64,000 nucleotides of DNA from Lolliginicoccus lacisalsi (GTDB lineage: Bacteria > Actinomycetota > Actinomycetes > Mycobacteriales > Mycobacteriaceae), in contig NZ_JACYWE010000005.1 of NCBI RefSeq assembly GCF_014841105.1, positions 62,001-126,000 of the forward strand, given 5' to 3'. How positions within the stretch are numbered: the stretch's first letter is position 1; each line of letters begins with the position of its first letter. Shown here one piece after another: positions 1 to 8,610 of the stretch. The position numbers were made by a program, and so were the translations under genes. The notes under the pieces are model-generated. The model saw only the letters and a list, made by a program, of their open reading frames with translations, was not told where the DNA came from and searched no databases.

Positions 1-718
1 CCGACTCGAGCGCCTCGAGTGTCTCCTCGTGGCCGTCCCGCGTGGCCAGGATCCGTGCCGTCGCGTCCAGTGCGTCCTCGAGGCCGGCACCCGCGATAAT
101 GTGCTGAACGATCGCTGCGAGCGCGCCCGACGCGAGCTGGCCGGTGATGTGGCCGTGGGTGTAGCCGGCGCACGTTGCGGCCGCCTCGAACGGCCAGTCG
201 CCGTCTCCGTTGTCCACGAGATGCAGCGGCACCAGACCAAACGGGGCGCTGCGCATCACCCCACCGCATCCCTTCGAGTTGTTCGATGCCGCGTTGCCGT
301 AGCCCTGTCCCCTCATCGCTGCCAGGGCGCTCAAGCATGTGTTGCCGGGGGCGCGGCGGGCATACAACCATCGCTGTGCCTGGAGCCAGCCGTCGTGCTC
401 GCCACTGGGCCCTGCCAGCGTCTGCGTGTCGAGCCAGCGGTGATAGGCATGGTCGATCACACCGAGGGTGAATCCGAGCCCGCGCTCGGTCCGGACGTTC
501 GCGCGGATCATCCCTTCCACGGTGAACAACGTCATCTGCGTGTCGTCGGTGATCTCGCCGACGGGTTTCGCGAAATCCCGGACCCCATCCGGGAACGCGC
601 TGAGGATCTCGGCTGTCGTCCTGAACTCGACGGGGTTACCGAGAGCATCGCCGACAGCGCCACCGAGAAGGCACCCGCGCACGCGCGAGGCGTAGACGGA
701 GTGGTCGATAAGATTCAT
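1..718 (-). CDS. ADP-ribosylglycohydrolase (DraG/ARH family), 3' end cut by window edge
   Basis: The reverse strand reads open from an ATG at 718 to the left edge, so the C-terminus is missing. The N-terminus begins MNLIDHSVYASRVRGCLLGG and shows the family GGAVGDALG motif (residues 19-27) and the metal-binding TDDT (residues 57-60, in GEITDDTQM). A GCGGVMRSAP segment follows, as in ADP-ribosylglycohydrolases. Family members remove ADP-ribose from proteins or nucleic acids using two Mg ions; the substrate here is unknown. No ADP-ribosyltransferase partner is visible beside it. The start has only a weak GAGG just upstream. Family assignment is firm, specific role is not. Confidence 0.85.
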   Translation of the reverse strand, partial: MNLIDHSVYASRVRGCLLGGAVGDALGNPVEFRTTAEILSAFPDGVRDFAKPVGEITDDTQMTLFTVEGMIRANVRTERGLGFTLGVIDHAYHRWLDTQTLAGPSGEHDGWLQAQRWLYARRAPGNTCLSALAAMRGQGYGNAASNNSKGCGGVMRSAPFGLVPLHLVDNGDGDWPFEAAATCAGYTHGHITGQLASGALAAIVQHIIAGAGLEDALDATARILATRDGHEETLEALES

Positions 719-760
719 CGCCTCAGTCTGGCATGAAGCCTTCCCTGCAAAGCTCAGACC

Positions 761-1303
761 GTGAGTCATCAGACGGCGCTGATACTCTCGAGGAATGCCG
801 AAGGCGACCGAGGACATCGAAGGCCGGATTTGTGGCCACGCGGAGTCAGTTGGTACGCGGTGACGATCCTCGCTGGGCTGATCCTGATCACCTTCGGACT
901 GGCGTGGTTGCTTGAGTCCGTGCAGTTCGTCCGGCAAAGACGGAGCCTGACCTGGCGGATGGCCGTTTGGCCGCTGCTGGTGGCGGCTGGGGCGAGCATC
1001 GCGGTCGGCATCCGTCCCCACTTCGAGGACCACCGACCCGAGTTCGAAGCGATCGCGCAGGAGCTTCTCGACGAATCCGGTTCTAGCGAACGACAGGATT
1101 TCAGCATTGGCCGGTTCGCCATTGCTCGGGCGTTCGAGAGCCGCCATGGCGAGGTGCACTTTATCGATGCGCGCGAGCCGGAGATCCTCGCCGAGGTCGG
1201 CTGGGTCTATTCCCCTGGCGGGGAGCCGCGCGGCCGTTACGGCAACTACTCCGCTGAGCACATCAGCGGACCGTGGTACCGGTACACCTATACGCTCGCC
1301 TAG
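761..1303 (+). CDS. hypothetical membrane protein
   Basis: A GTG-initiated frame of 180 residues with no family that I recognise. After a basic N-terminus it has one clear hydrophobic helix (around residues 30-51, YAVTILAGLILITFGLAWLL) and a second around residues 67-82 (MAVWPLLVAAGASIAVGI). A soluble, mildly acidic C-terminal part follows that ends GPWYRYTYTLA. The topology suggests two membrane helices and an exposed tail of about 100 residues. The start is uncertain because no Shine-Dalgarno precedes the GTG, and a shorter form starting just before the first helix is possible. It lies between the divergent ADP-ribosylglycohydrolase and a thioredoxin. Function unknown. Confidence 0.6.
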   Translation: MSHQTALILSRNAEGDRGHRRPDLWPRGVSWYAVTILAGLILITFGLAWLLESVQFVRQRRSLTWRMAVWPLLVAAGASIAVGIRPHFEDHRPEFEAIAQELLDESGSSERQDFSIGRFAIARAFESRHGEVHFIDAREPEILAEVGWVYSPGGEPRGRYGNYSAEHISGPWYRYTYTLA

Positions 1304-1372
1304 CCTGATCTTCGCGCGGTCCATGCAGCGGCCATACGATGGAGGCAAGCCCCGAGCGGAGGAGGCAAGTCA

Positions 1373-1696
1373 ATGCCAGCCATAGCCCAAGTCGGCAATT
1401 CAGATTTCTGGACGAAGGTCCGCGACAGCGAGGCAGCTGCCATCGTCGAGTTCTGGGGGCCGTGGTGCGGCTTGTGCCGGGCATTCACGCCGACGCTCGA
1501 GCAGTTCGCCGAGGACAACGCGAGCCAGCTCCACGTTTTCGGAGTCCACGTGGGCAATGAGCCCGATATCGCCGCCGAGTACGGGGTGACCTCGACGCCG
1601 ACAACACTGGTCTTCCACCAGGGCAAGGTCGTGCGGACCATGAAGGGCGTGCGATCGCGCGCGGAACTCGATGCGGAGCTCGCCGAGTTCTTGTGA
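1373..1696 (+). CDS. thioredoxin family protein with WCGLC active site
   Basis: A 107-residue protein, the usual thioredoxin length. It has the thioredoxin fold landmarks: the redox motif WCGLC (around residues 31-35, after VEFWGPWCGLC) and the cis-proline loop TSTPTTLVF (residues 73-81). It should act in the cytoplasm as a dithiol reductant. The second dipeptide residue is leucine instead of the usual proline (CGPC), which would be expected to change redox potential. A strong ribosome site (GGAGGCAAGTCA) sets the start at the ATG. No thioredoxin reductase is adjacent; a reductase-like protein sits at 24050. Confidence 0.88.
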   Translation: MPAIAQVGNSDFWTKVRDSEAAAIVEFWGPWCGLCRAFTPTLEQFAEDNASQLHVFGVHVGNEPDIAAEYGVTSTPTTLVFHQGKVVRTMKGVRSRAELDAELAEFL

Positions 1697-1750
1697 GAAC
1701 CAATTGCTAGCGCCGGAGAACGGATCCCGACCAAGCCCAGGCGCCGACAG

Positions 1751-3508
1751 TCAGCAGGTAGTCCCTGCGGGGCGACCGTCCATCCGGTCCTGTGTCCAGG
1801 CGAAGAGGTCCGGGATCAGCTCCGAGTCGGGGTCAAGGACCACGGCGACGTGATCGCGGCCCGGGTACGTGCGGTAATCCACCGCCGTGCCCGCTGCGCA
1901 CTGGGAGCGCGCGTACTCCTCCTGCGCGGCGGGGAGCACCAGGGGATCAGCCTCGCCCTGCCCGATCAGCAGTGGCATCGTGAGCGGGTCAGAGGGGACG
2001 TTCTCGGCAAGTCGCTCGCCGAGCGGCCCGCTGGTGGGGTCGCGGTGGAAAACGGGGCGATCGAATAGCAGTGTCTCCACGATGGAGGCAAAGACCGCGG
2101 GCTCAGCGAGGCAGCGGGCCGCCATCTCGCGCACCGGAATGCGGGCGGCGGGCCGGACGTAGTCGCCGAACTCCACGTCGGGGTAGATGGCGGCGTAGGC
2201 GTCGATGACGTAGGAGGCGAAGATCGCGCCACCGGGTACGGCGTCAAGGTTCGACACAAGACCAGTGAGGTCGCTCGCGGGGGCAAGAGCAGCGACACCG
2301 GTGACATTGACGTCGGGAGCATAGTCAGGGGCGAGAATGCCCGTCCACAGCGCGGCATGCCCACCCTGCGAGTGGCCCCACACGACAGTCTCCTCCTCCA
2401 ACTGCACGTCAGGAAGCTCGCGAGCAGCCCGTACCGCGTCAAGAACAGAGCGAGCCTCGCCCTCGCCGATGAGGTACGGGTGGGGGCCTTCGGTGCCAAG
2501 ACCGACATAGTCAGTGGACACCATGACCCAGCCGTTGTCGACGACCTGCTGCAACCCGGGGGTCGCCCCCGCCTCGAAGGGATCGGGGAGCACCGAAGGC
2601 GCGCAGGCCTCGGTAGCTCCTGTGGTGCCATGCGCCCACGCGACCACGGGACGCGGGCCGGGCGGGAGTTCCTGTGGCGCCACGACGAGCGCGCTCGCGA
2701 CGGCGGCCTGATCATCGTCCCGGCTGGTGGTGTAGAGGATGCGCCATGCCTGCGCGCCGTCCGGCACGGCACGGTCGAACGGCTCGGAGCGCAGTAGCAC
2801 CCCGGGCTCGGCGGGCAGCTCATCTGGCGCTGCATAGAAGTCGTCGGCGCTCGGCGCACCTGCATTGATCATCGAGGACACCACGGCAAGCGCGATCACC
2901 AGGAGCAACGCTGCGGCCGCGGTCACCGCCCGGCCGAACCGGGCTAGCTTGCCCCGAGAACCCGCCTTCGTGCGCCTACCGCGCACGAGTTCGATAATCC
3001 GGGCAACGCCGTAGAAGAGGAGCCTCGCGCCAACGAGGAACGCCACCACGAACACCGTCACATCCGGCCACGCGAGGGCCAGCACACCGAGGATGATGCT
3101 CGCCGCACCGAACAGGAGCGCCGCGATTCGCTCATCGGTGGTCCCTCGCACGGCCTGCGCTAGCTGCGCGGCACCGGACACGAGCAGCGCCAGCCCGGCG
3201 ATCAGAGCCACGACGCCGATCGTCGCACCCGGCCAGGCGACTACTGCTACGCCTGCGGCCAGCCACGCAACGCCGGTGAGTACCGCCATGCTCGGGCTGC
3301 GCGCGGCACGGGCCGTCGCGAGGTCACCGATGCCGAGCACTACCAGGCCCGCCGCGACCAGGCCGACCAGGACCGCGAGCGAGGCGAACGGCTTGAAAAG
3401 CAGCGCCGCACCCACTGCGATGCACACAACACCGACTACGAGGAGCAGCCAGCGCGGGTTCTCCCTGGTCTCGGTGTCCGTCGGGGGCAAACGGTGCTGT
3501 CCCGTCAT
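1751..3508 (-). CDS. HdeD/DUF308-like membrane domain fused to secretory lipase-type alpha/beta hydrolase
   Basis: 585 residues in two parts. Residues about 18-180 hold at least six hydrophobic helices arranged in repeated pairs with short loops such as AWPGATIG and AWPDVTVF, typical of HdeD/DUF308 acid-resistance membrane proteins. A basic linker (GRRTKAGSRGK) and one more helix (around 196-212) lead to an exported alpha/beta hydrolase of the secretory lipase (LIP) family. It has WAHGTTGATEACAP, the nucleophile in GHSQGG (Ser380), GQGEADPLV carrying the probable acid, and GRDHVAVV carrying the histidine. The lipase would sit outside the membrane. The strong site GAAGGAGATGGACG supports the ATG start. 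Substrate not predictable; triacylglycerol or ester hydrolysis is the family norm. Confidence 0.82.
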   Translation of the reverse strand: MTGQHRLPPTDTETRENPRWLLLVVGVVCIAVGAALLFKPFASLAVLVGLVAAGLVVLGIGDLATARAARSPSMAVLTGVAWLAAGVAVVAWPGATIGVVALIAGLALLVSGAAQLAQAVRGTTDERIAALLFGAASIILGVLALAWPDVTVFVVAFLVGARLLFYGVARIIELVRGRRTKAGSRGKLARFGRAVTAAAALLLVIALAVVSSMINAGAPSADDFYAAPDELPAEPGVLLRSEPFDRAVPDGAQAWRILYTTSRDDDQAAVASALVVAPQELPPGPRPVVAWAHGTTGATEACAPSVLPDPFEAGATPGLQQVVDNGWVMVSTDYVGLGTEGPHPYLIGEGEARSVLDAVRAARELPDVQLEEETVVWGHSQGGHAALWTGILAPDYAPDVNVTGVAALAPASDLTGLVSNLDAVPGGAIFASYVIDAYAAIYPDVEFGDYVRPAARIPVREMAARCLAEPAVFASIVETLLFDRPVFHRDPTSGPLGERLAENVPSDPLTMPLLIGQGEADPLVLPAAQEEYARSQCAAGTAVDYRTYPGRDHVAVVLDPDSELIPDLFAWTQDRMDGRPAGTTC

Positions 3509-3642
3509 CGTCCATCTCCTTCGAAGCGCGGACCGTGTGCACCGCGCGCTAATTGGTCAAATTCTAACCGCGCCAACGGATTGGAGGAAGTGCTTCGACC
3601 GCGTTAGCGGGGGAGCAGCAGCTCTAGCGGTGGCGACCGGGC

Positions 3643-4143
3643 TCAGGATGTCGTGCGGTCCGCGTGGTCGTGAGATCCGCTGCGGTCGGCGTCGCCATCC
3701 AGCAGGCCCGGTCCAGGCGCCAGCTCGATATCGCGCGCGGTGAGCTCGCTGCCGCAGCAGTCGCATTCGAGACGTACGTGCGCCTCTCCGGTGCAGCCGC
3801 GGTGCTGGTAGTGCACGGGAGGACCGTGGGGGGCCATGTACTCGTCGCCCCAGTCCTTGATCGCCATGAGGATGGGGTAGAGGTCATGCCCCTTCGCGGT
3901 CAGGCGGTACTCCTCGTGCGCGCTACCGGGCGCCTTCTGCTTGACCAGGATCGCGTGGTCGACGAGCCGGTCGAGGCGGTCCTGCAGGCGGCTTCGGGAT
4001 ATGCCGAGCGCGCGCTGGAACTCGTTGAAGCGCCGGATGCCGGTGAACGAGGCTTTGAGCACCAGCAGTGTCCAGCGGTCGCCGAGGATCACCAGGGGGC
4101 GGGTGATCGAGCAGGGGAAGTCGGCGAGGTCGTCGTAGCGCAT
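3643..4143 (-). CDS. HxlR family winged-helix regulator
   Basis: 166 residues with the full HxlR pattern: a CSITRPLVILGDRWTLL opening whose N-terminal cysteine (Cys11) precedes the winged helix, FTGIRRFNEFQRALGISRSRL as the recognition region, and a wing with EYRLTAKG. HxlR proteins often sense electrophiles or oxidants through that cysteine. A C-terminal extension carries CTGEAHVRLECDCCG, a possible small zinc ribbon, and a His/Asp-rich tail. The gene is divergent from an NADP-dependent quinone oxidoreductase, and a palindromic repeat lies in the 149-bp gap. It most likely represses that oxidoreductase and itself. Confidence 0.88.
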   Translation of the reverse strand: MRYDDLADFPCSITRPLVILGDRWTLLVLKASFTGIRRFNEFQRALGISRSRLQDRLDRLVDHAILVKQKAPGSAHEEYRLTAKGHDLYPILMAIKDWGDEYMAPHGPPVHYQHRGCTGEAHVRLECDCCGSELTARDIELAPGPGLLDGDADRSGSHDHADRTTS

Positions 4144-4165
4144 GTGTAGATCCTACCTCTCCGGT

Positions 4166-4213
4166 TCTAAAAAGAGACCATTCGTGCTAGCGTTTAGTCT
4201 CTAAACGAGACCA
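4166..4213. promoter_or_regulatory. candidate HxlR operator, repeated motif
   Basis: In the gap between the HxlR gene and the quinone oxidoreductase, GTTTAG-TCT-CTAAAC (4192-4206) is a perfect palindrome, and GTCTC-TAAAC-GAGAC (4197-4211) overlaps it. A related copy, TCTAAAAAGAGACCA, lies at 4166-4180, and the second reads TCTCTAAACGAGACCA at 4198-4213. The 32-bp spacing puts the two copies on one DNA face, as expected for a dimeric repressor controlling both promoters. Binding is inferred. Confidence 0.6.
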
Positions 4214-4292
4214 CACCGCGTGGTTCGCTGAACGAGGCCAGACCGTTGGCCGGGCACCAGCAGCGCATAGGCGGGCACGAGAAGGAGAATCC

Positions 4293-5261
4293 ATGATGGA
4301 GGCCATCTATTTCGAGCGCCACGGAGGCCCGGAAGTCCTGCGCTACGGGCAACGGCCCACGCCTCGGCCCACACCGAACCAGGTCCTCATCGAGGTCCAT
4401 GCCGTCGGCGTCAACCCCCGCGACTGGATGCTGCGGCAAGGCACCTACATCGGCCGCCCCCTGGTGGGGAAGCCGCCGATCATCCCCGGCAGCGACGTCT
4501 CCGGCGTGGTCGCCGAGGTAGGGGAGAAGGCAGAGGGCTTCACGGTCGGTGACGAGGTCTTCGCGATGCAAAGCCAACTGGGACACATGGGAGGCTACGC
4601 CCAGTACATGGCAGTGAACGCCGCATGCGTCGCGCACAAGCCCAAGGAGATCAGCCATATCGAAGCGGCCGCCGTACCCGTGGCGGGGCTGACCGCATGG
4701 CAGAGCCTGTTCGACATCGCCCGGATCGGCCCCGGCGACAAGGTCGTGGTGGTGGGCGCCTCAGGAGGCGTCGGGCACTACGCCGTCCAGCTCGCCCACC
4801 ATGCCGGCGCACACGTCACCGCCGTATGCAGCACGGCCAACGCCGACTTCGTCCGCGACATCGGGGCAGACGAGGTCATCGACTACACGACGCAGCGATT
4901 CACCGATGTGGTGCGCGGCCAGGACCTCGTCTTCGACACCCTCGGCAAGGAAAGCCTCGACAGCTGCCGCAACGTCCTGAATCCCAACGGGATCTACATC
5001 ACGACCGTGCCCAACCTGGCCACCATCGCACGCTGGGCACAAACCAGCCTGCGCTCCCGCGTGCTCGGCGGCCAACGCGCATCCGTCGTCACGGTCAAGG
5101 CCCGCGGCCATGAGCTGAGCGCACTCGCCGAGCTCATGGCTCACGGACACCTCCGATCCCTGGTCGACAGCGTCTACCCACTCGCCGAGGCGGCCGAGGC
5201 GCACCGAAAGAGCCGCACCTTCCGCACCCGCGGCAAGCTCGTGCTGCAAGTCCGCGACTAG
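4293..5261 (+). CDS. zinc-independent quinone oxidoreductase (MDR family)
   Basis: 322 residues of the medium-chain reductase superfamily. The GroES-like N-terminal half shows HAVGVNPRDWMLRQG and the IPGSDVSGVVAEVG loop. The nucleotide-binding half has AAAVPVAGLTAW followed by VVVGASGGVGHYAVQLA (NADPH site). Zinc-binding cysteines are absent, which places it with NADPH:quinone reductases such as QorA relatives. It would reduce quinones or alpha,beta-unsaturated carbonyls in the cytoplasm. The Shine-Dalgarno is GAGAAGGAGAATCC before ATGATG; either ATG could be used. Its divergent HxlR partner and shared operator suggest induction by electrophiles. Confidence 0.88.
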   Translation: MMEAIYFERHGGPEVLRYGQRPTPRPTPNQVLIEVHAVGVNPRDWMLRQGTYIGRPLVGKPPIIPGSDVSGVVAEVGEKAEGFTVGDEVFAMQSQLGHMGGYAQYMAVNAACVAHKPKEISHIEAAAVPVAGLTAWQSLFDIARIGPGDKVVVVGASGGVGHYAVQLAHHAGAHVTAVCSTANADFVRDIGADEVIDYTTQRFTDVVRGQDLVFDTLGKESLDSCRNVLNPNGIYITTVPNLATIARWAQTSLRSRVLGGQRASVVTVKARGHELSALAELMAHGHLRSLVDSVYPLAEAAEAHRKSRTFRTRGKLVLQVRD

Positions 5262-5269
5262 TGGCGAGA

Positions 5270-5290
5270 CGCTTGCGCTCAGCTCAAGCG
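5270..5290. terminator. weak bidirectional hairpin between convergent genes
   Basis: CGCTTG (5270-5275) pairs with CAAGCG (5285-5290) across a 9-nt loop, in the 22-bp gap between the convergent quinone oxidoreductase and yjbR-like gene. The stem runs into the end of the minus-strand gene. No U-tract. Weak. Confidence 0.3.
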
Positions 5291-5703
5291 AGTCCGTGCT
5301 CCGCGAGCCACACGCTGGCACGACGGCGCGACGCCCGGCACAACCACGCGTCCTGGATTAGCTCGACGAGCTCTGCGCGAGGAACCTGGTGCAGCTCCGA
5401 CGCCCTGACGAGCACGGACAGGTGCCCATCGAAATGAGCTGTCGTGAAGTAGGGGCGCTGGCGATCCTGGACGAGCGCCTTCTTCTCGCTCTCGCTGGCC
5501 ACCCAGATGACGATCACATCGTCATACCGTTGCCCAGTGTCCGGATCGACGGCATCGGGGCGAGCGTTGCGGAAGAAGACGAACGACTTGCCACCCACCT
5601 GATAGACCGGGTTGCTGCCAGCTTGAGCCACCGTGACATGCGGCATCCCACCCGCGACGTCGTGGACGTCGGCCACCGTCGCGGGCCTGTCGTGCTCGGT
5701 CAT
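5284..5703 (-). CDS. MmcQ/YjbR family protein
   Basis: 139 residues matching the YjbR (DUF419) double-wing fold. Landmarks are VYQVGGKSFVFFRN near residue 33, FTTAHFDGHLSVLVR around 86-100, and the ending ELVELIQDAWLCRASRRRAS. Family members are small basic-surfaced cytoplasmic proteins with a CyaY-like fold and proposed nucleic-acid binding; no enzymatic activity is established. It stands alone on the minus strand. Start is the first ATG of the frame and gives the usual family length. Confidence 0.85.
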   Translation of the reverse strand: MTEHDRPATVADVHDVAGGMPHVTVAQAGSNPVYQVGGKSFVFFRNARPDAVDPDTGQRYDDVIVIWVASESEKKALVQDRQRPYFTTAHFDGHLSVLVRASELHQVPRAELVELIQDAWLCRASRRRASVWLAEHGLA

Positions 5704-5779
5704 GAGCCCAGCGTACGAGGATTCGTGCTTGTCCTGGCACCGTTCCGGCTCTTGGACGCAAGGATGCCAGGGAGCGCCG

Positions 5780-6385
5780 CTAGCGTCCTAGACCGGAGAG
5801 GCTTCCGGTGTCAGGCGTGGGTGCTGGTGGCACGGTCGGGGTGTCGTCGAGGTTGTACTCGGCTGTCGCCCACGCATCGGCCTGCTCGATCAGATCGGGA
5901 ACGACGTCGCTGATCCGCGAGCCACCGTTGCTGTTGAGCACCGTGATGATCCTCGCTTCGCGTCCCTTTCCGGGTTGGTAGGTGTAGTCGCCGACGCAGA
6001 TGGACTGGCGCAGGCTGTCGTAGGGAGACGGGCCCGGGTAGTCGATGAAGGATCCGCGGACGGACTCACCAGGCTCCAGTCCCGGGTGGACTTGCAGCCC
6101 ACAGCCGGTGAGGTCGGCGATCCGCTTGCCGTCCTGGGGGCGGAAAACTAGCACCGCGACATCCGGCACTGATCCGTCCACGGGGTCAGGGGAGGAGAAC
6201 TTCTTGTCGATGATCCACCCGCCGTAGGGCTGCTGCCCTTCTTCGGCAGCAGGGGCGAACTTCACCGTAGTCCCGGGCTTGATGTTCACCGTGCAGTGGT
6301 CTGCGGTGATGGCCAGGGTGCGGGTGGCCGATTCGATGACTGACGCCGTGCAGCCCGAGGGACCGAACTCCGCACCGACATACAT
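5780..6385 (-). pseudogene. trypsin-like serine protease relative, truncated and probably inactive
   Basis: From the ATG at 6385 the frame gives 201 residues with a chymotrypsin-like start (GCTASVIESATRTLAITADHC, carrying the family histidine) and a DVAVLVF segment that could hold the aspartate. Two things are wrong for an active secreted protease. There is no signal peptide: the same frame continues upstream as sensible sequence (CETAYTANSISQKIG) back to a stop about 63 bp before the ATG, so the N-terminus looks lost. The usual GDSGGP around the catalytic serine is replaced by NSNGGS. The tail is proline-rich (TPTVPPAPTPDTG). Probably a decayed secreted protease; a non-catalytic protein is the alternative. 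Confidence 0.6.
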
Positions 6386-6504
6386 TGATCCGATCTTCTG
6401 CGAGATCGAGTTGGCGGTGTACGCGGTCTCGCAGGGGTCCTCAATTCAGGAGGGGAACGACAATTGTTGTGGCACAGTCGATCTTGGACAGACCATCGTT
6501 TGCA

Positions 6505-7065
6505 CTAGGAGCTTGCTACCGACCAGCCAACCGCGCTCGCCCACGCCTCGGCCCGAGGCATGATGGCCGCGATGACGTCGGTCTTTGCCGCTGCATACGC
6601 ATTCATGTCCGACCAGTCGCGCTGTACCAGATTCTGCTTGACGCTGGCATACAGATCACGGTCGGAGTCGTTCCGGCGAAGCCAGTCACGGAACAGCAGG
6701 TGCCGTCGCTCCCAATCACTTCCAGCCTCGCACACATGCACATGTACGCCCAGGTCAGCTGTCCTGAACATGCGGTGGCCGAACTCCCGAACCCGAAGCA
6801 CATAGCCGACCGCCTCAAGCTGGGGGAGATAGGTGTCCTCGTCCTCGGGATCGACGACGCTGACGTCGATGTCGATGATCGGCTTCGCATCGAGCCCGAC
6901 AACTGACGTCGAACCGACGTGGTCGATCCGACGCGCGAGGTCACCCAGTGCCATAGCAATCCGGCCACGCTCATTTGTGAACTGGCTCAACCACACTGAA
7001 TCGTACGGAACGAGACGAATGTCCCGTTTCTCCGTGCCACCAATCAACTCCACTTCGCCTGTCAC
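6505..7065 (-). CDS. GrpB family protein (UPF0157)
   Basis: 186 residues with the GrpB nucleotidyltransferase-like signature: IRLVPYDSVWLSQF near the start, RIDHVGSTSVVGL (residues 46-58), then AKPIIDIDV with the paired aspartates. The family resembles minimal nucleotidyltransferases, and its biological role is mostly unproven. The start is GTG at 7065 with AAGG about nine bases upstream; a later GTG is possible. It is followed on the same strand, after about 120 bp, by the decayed protease gene. Confidence 0.85.
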   Translation of the reverse strand: MTGEVELIGGTEKRDIRLVPYDSVWLSQFTNERGRIAMALGDLARRIDHVGSTSVVGLDAKPIIDIDVSVVDPEDEDTYLPQLEAVGYVLRVREFGHRMFRTADLGVHVHVCEAGSDWERRHLLFRDWLRRNDSDRDLYASVKQNLVQRDWSDMNAYAAAKTDVIAAIMPRAEAWASAVGWSVASS

Positions 7066-7167
7066 ACGCTGGACCTTAGCAGCGGGGTGCGGTGGGAGTG
7101 CATTACCTCAGGTCGCGCTCGAGTCCTCGCTCGCCTCCGCGGACAAATTTGCGACCGAAGCAGTTTG

Positions 7168-7515
7168 CTACAGATGCGATGAGCAGTAGGTTCGGGCAGC
7201 TGCCCCACAGCGAGAGCCTCGCAGCAACTGGAGGCGGTCGATCAGTGACTGCGTATTGATGCATCTGGCGGGCGACGCTGATAGTTGCGGAAAACGCTGC
7301 CTAAAGGGCCTCGTGGGCGGCGGCGGGTGTTCTGACGAAGATCTCCCAGGATGAATATCAGCCCCGTCCAGTCGAGCGACGGTGGCGGCGTGCACGGCAT
7401 TGACCTTCGCGCCGAACGCGCGCGATTCGAGTCGGCGAGGTAGACCTGAGTCGTCGTCGAAGCAGGTGCGCACAAGCCACAGTTCGGATTTGTTGGAGCC
7501 CTCGAGCATGGTCAT
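7168..7515 (-). pseudogene. possible degraded small gene in the 7066-7549 gap
   Basis: The gap 7066-7549 has no convincing intact gene. The best candidate begins at an ATG (7515) and reads MLEGSNKSELWLVRTCFDDD, continuing to VARLDGAD around residue 52, which looks protein-like. After that point the frame turns into low-quality proline/serine/arginine-rich sequence, as if a frameshift had occurred. There is no recognisable family. It is reported as a possible remnant only. Confidence 0.25.
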
Positions 7516-7549
7516 CCAATCCTGAGACGAATCGTGGTGAACTGGGCAG

Positions 7550-8500
7550 TCAGGCGGTGGGGAGCGCCCGCGGCGTCAGCGGCACATTCTCGGTGAGGAA
7601 TGCCAACTGGTCACCCACCACGGACGAGAAGAGGGGATCGACGTACGGATCGAAATGGCCGCCAGGATAGATGCGGATCGTTGCCCTGCGGATCTCCTCT
7701 GCAGCACGCCTCGCAACCGCGGCAGGCGTCACCGCATCCTCGGACATGATCTGCACCAACGTGGGGCACTCGATTGCCGATACTGTTCGGCCAGGGGAGT
7801 AGCGCCAAATCTTGAGCAGGATCCGGGCGGCAACGGTATCGGGGTAGTCACCGTCGGACAATCCTGACTCGCGAATCAGTTGATCGCGTCCGGTGATCGC
7901 GTCGGGGGAGACCATCACCGCACGCGTCCCAGGTAGTCCGACACTGTCGATGTAGTGAGGTGGGCGCCGGAGGAGTGCTCGGATACCGTCTCTGATGGCC
8001 GAGGGCGCCACGCGCAGCGTGTGCCGCAGCCCGACTGCGCGGACTGCGGCGATGCCGTCGACATGAGGTACCTGCGCGATGACAGCAGCGAAGTCGACGC
8101 CGTTGCCCGCAAGGGTCAGCACGTGGCCACCTGCGAAGGACGTGCCCCAGCCGACGATCCTGTTCCTGTCGACTCCGTCGAGCGTCCGCGCGAAGTCGAC
8201 AGCATTGCGCCAGTCAACGAGTTGAGCGGGTACGTTCAACAGTTGTCGTGGTTCGCCGTCACTGTCCCCGAAATACCGGTAGTCGAACACGCACACGATG
8301 TAGCCGGCCGCGACGAACTTTTCCGCGTAGTCGTACAGACGCATTGCCCTGGGAGAGCCGAACCCGTGTGCCATCACGATCGCTGGCAGCGGCATGGCGG
8401 CCGCAGTGCGGGGACGGAAGACCGTAGCTGCGCACCGTATTCCCTCCGAGGTGAACGATGTTTCGGTACGCGTGAAATCGGGATGTTCGTTCGTGGTCAT
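7550..8500 (-). CDS. alpha/beta hydrolase (YcjY/dienelactone hydrolase-like)
   Basis: 316 residues. The lid-less alpha/beta fold is clear: VMAHGFGSPRAMRLYDYAEK (oxyanion loop), VFDYRYFGDSDG, then the nucleophile elbow VGWGTSFAGGHVL (GTSFAG). VQIMSEDAVTP supplies a likely aspartate and YPGGHFDPY the histidine. This subgroup acts on small esters or peptidyl esters; the substrate is unknown. I start it at the ATG at 8500 because GAGGAA lies about 11 bases upstream. It is divergent from a TetR gene with two operators between them, so it is the probable target of that repressor. Confidence 0.83.
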   Translation of the reverse strand: MTTNEHPDFTRTETSFTSEGIRCAATVFRPRTAAAMPLPAIVMAHGFGSPRAMRLYDYAEKFVAAGYIVCVFDYRYFGDSDGEPRQLLNVPAQLVDWRNAVDFARTLDGVDRNRIVGWGTSFAGGHVLTLAGNGVDFAAVIAQVPHVDGIAAVRAVGLRHTLRVAPSAIRDGIRALLRRPPHYIDSVGLPGTRAVMVSPDAITGRDQLIRESGLSDGDYPDTVAARILLKIWRYSPGRTVSAIECPTLVQIMSEDAVTPAAVARRAAEEIRRATIRIYPGGHFDPYVDPLFSSVVGDQLAFLTENVPLTPRALPTA

Positions 8501-8610
8501 GGGTGAATGTATTCCTCTGTTCAGCGGCGACACTGGTCGCCTGTGTGGATCTTGTGGGAAGGCGACGGCGGTGATCAACGCTGTTCGTCCGATCTTCGCC
8601 ATCCCGCTTC

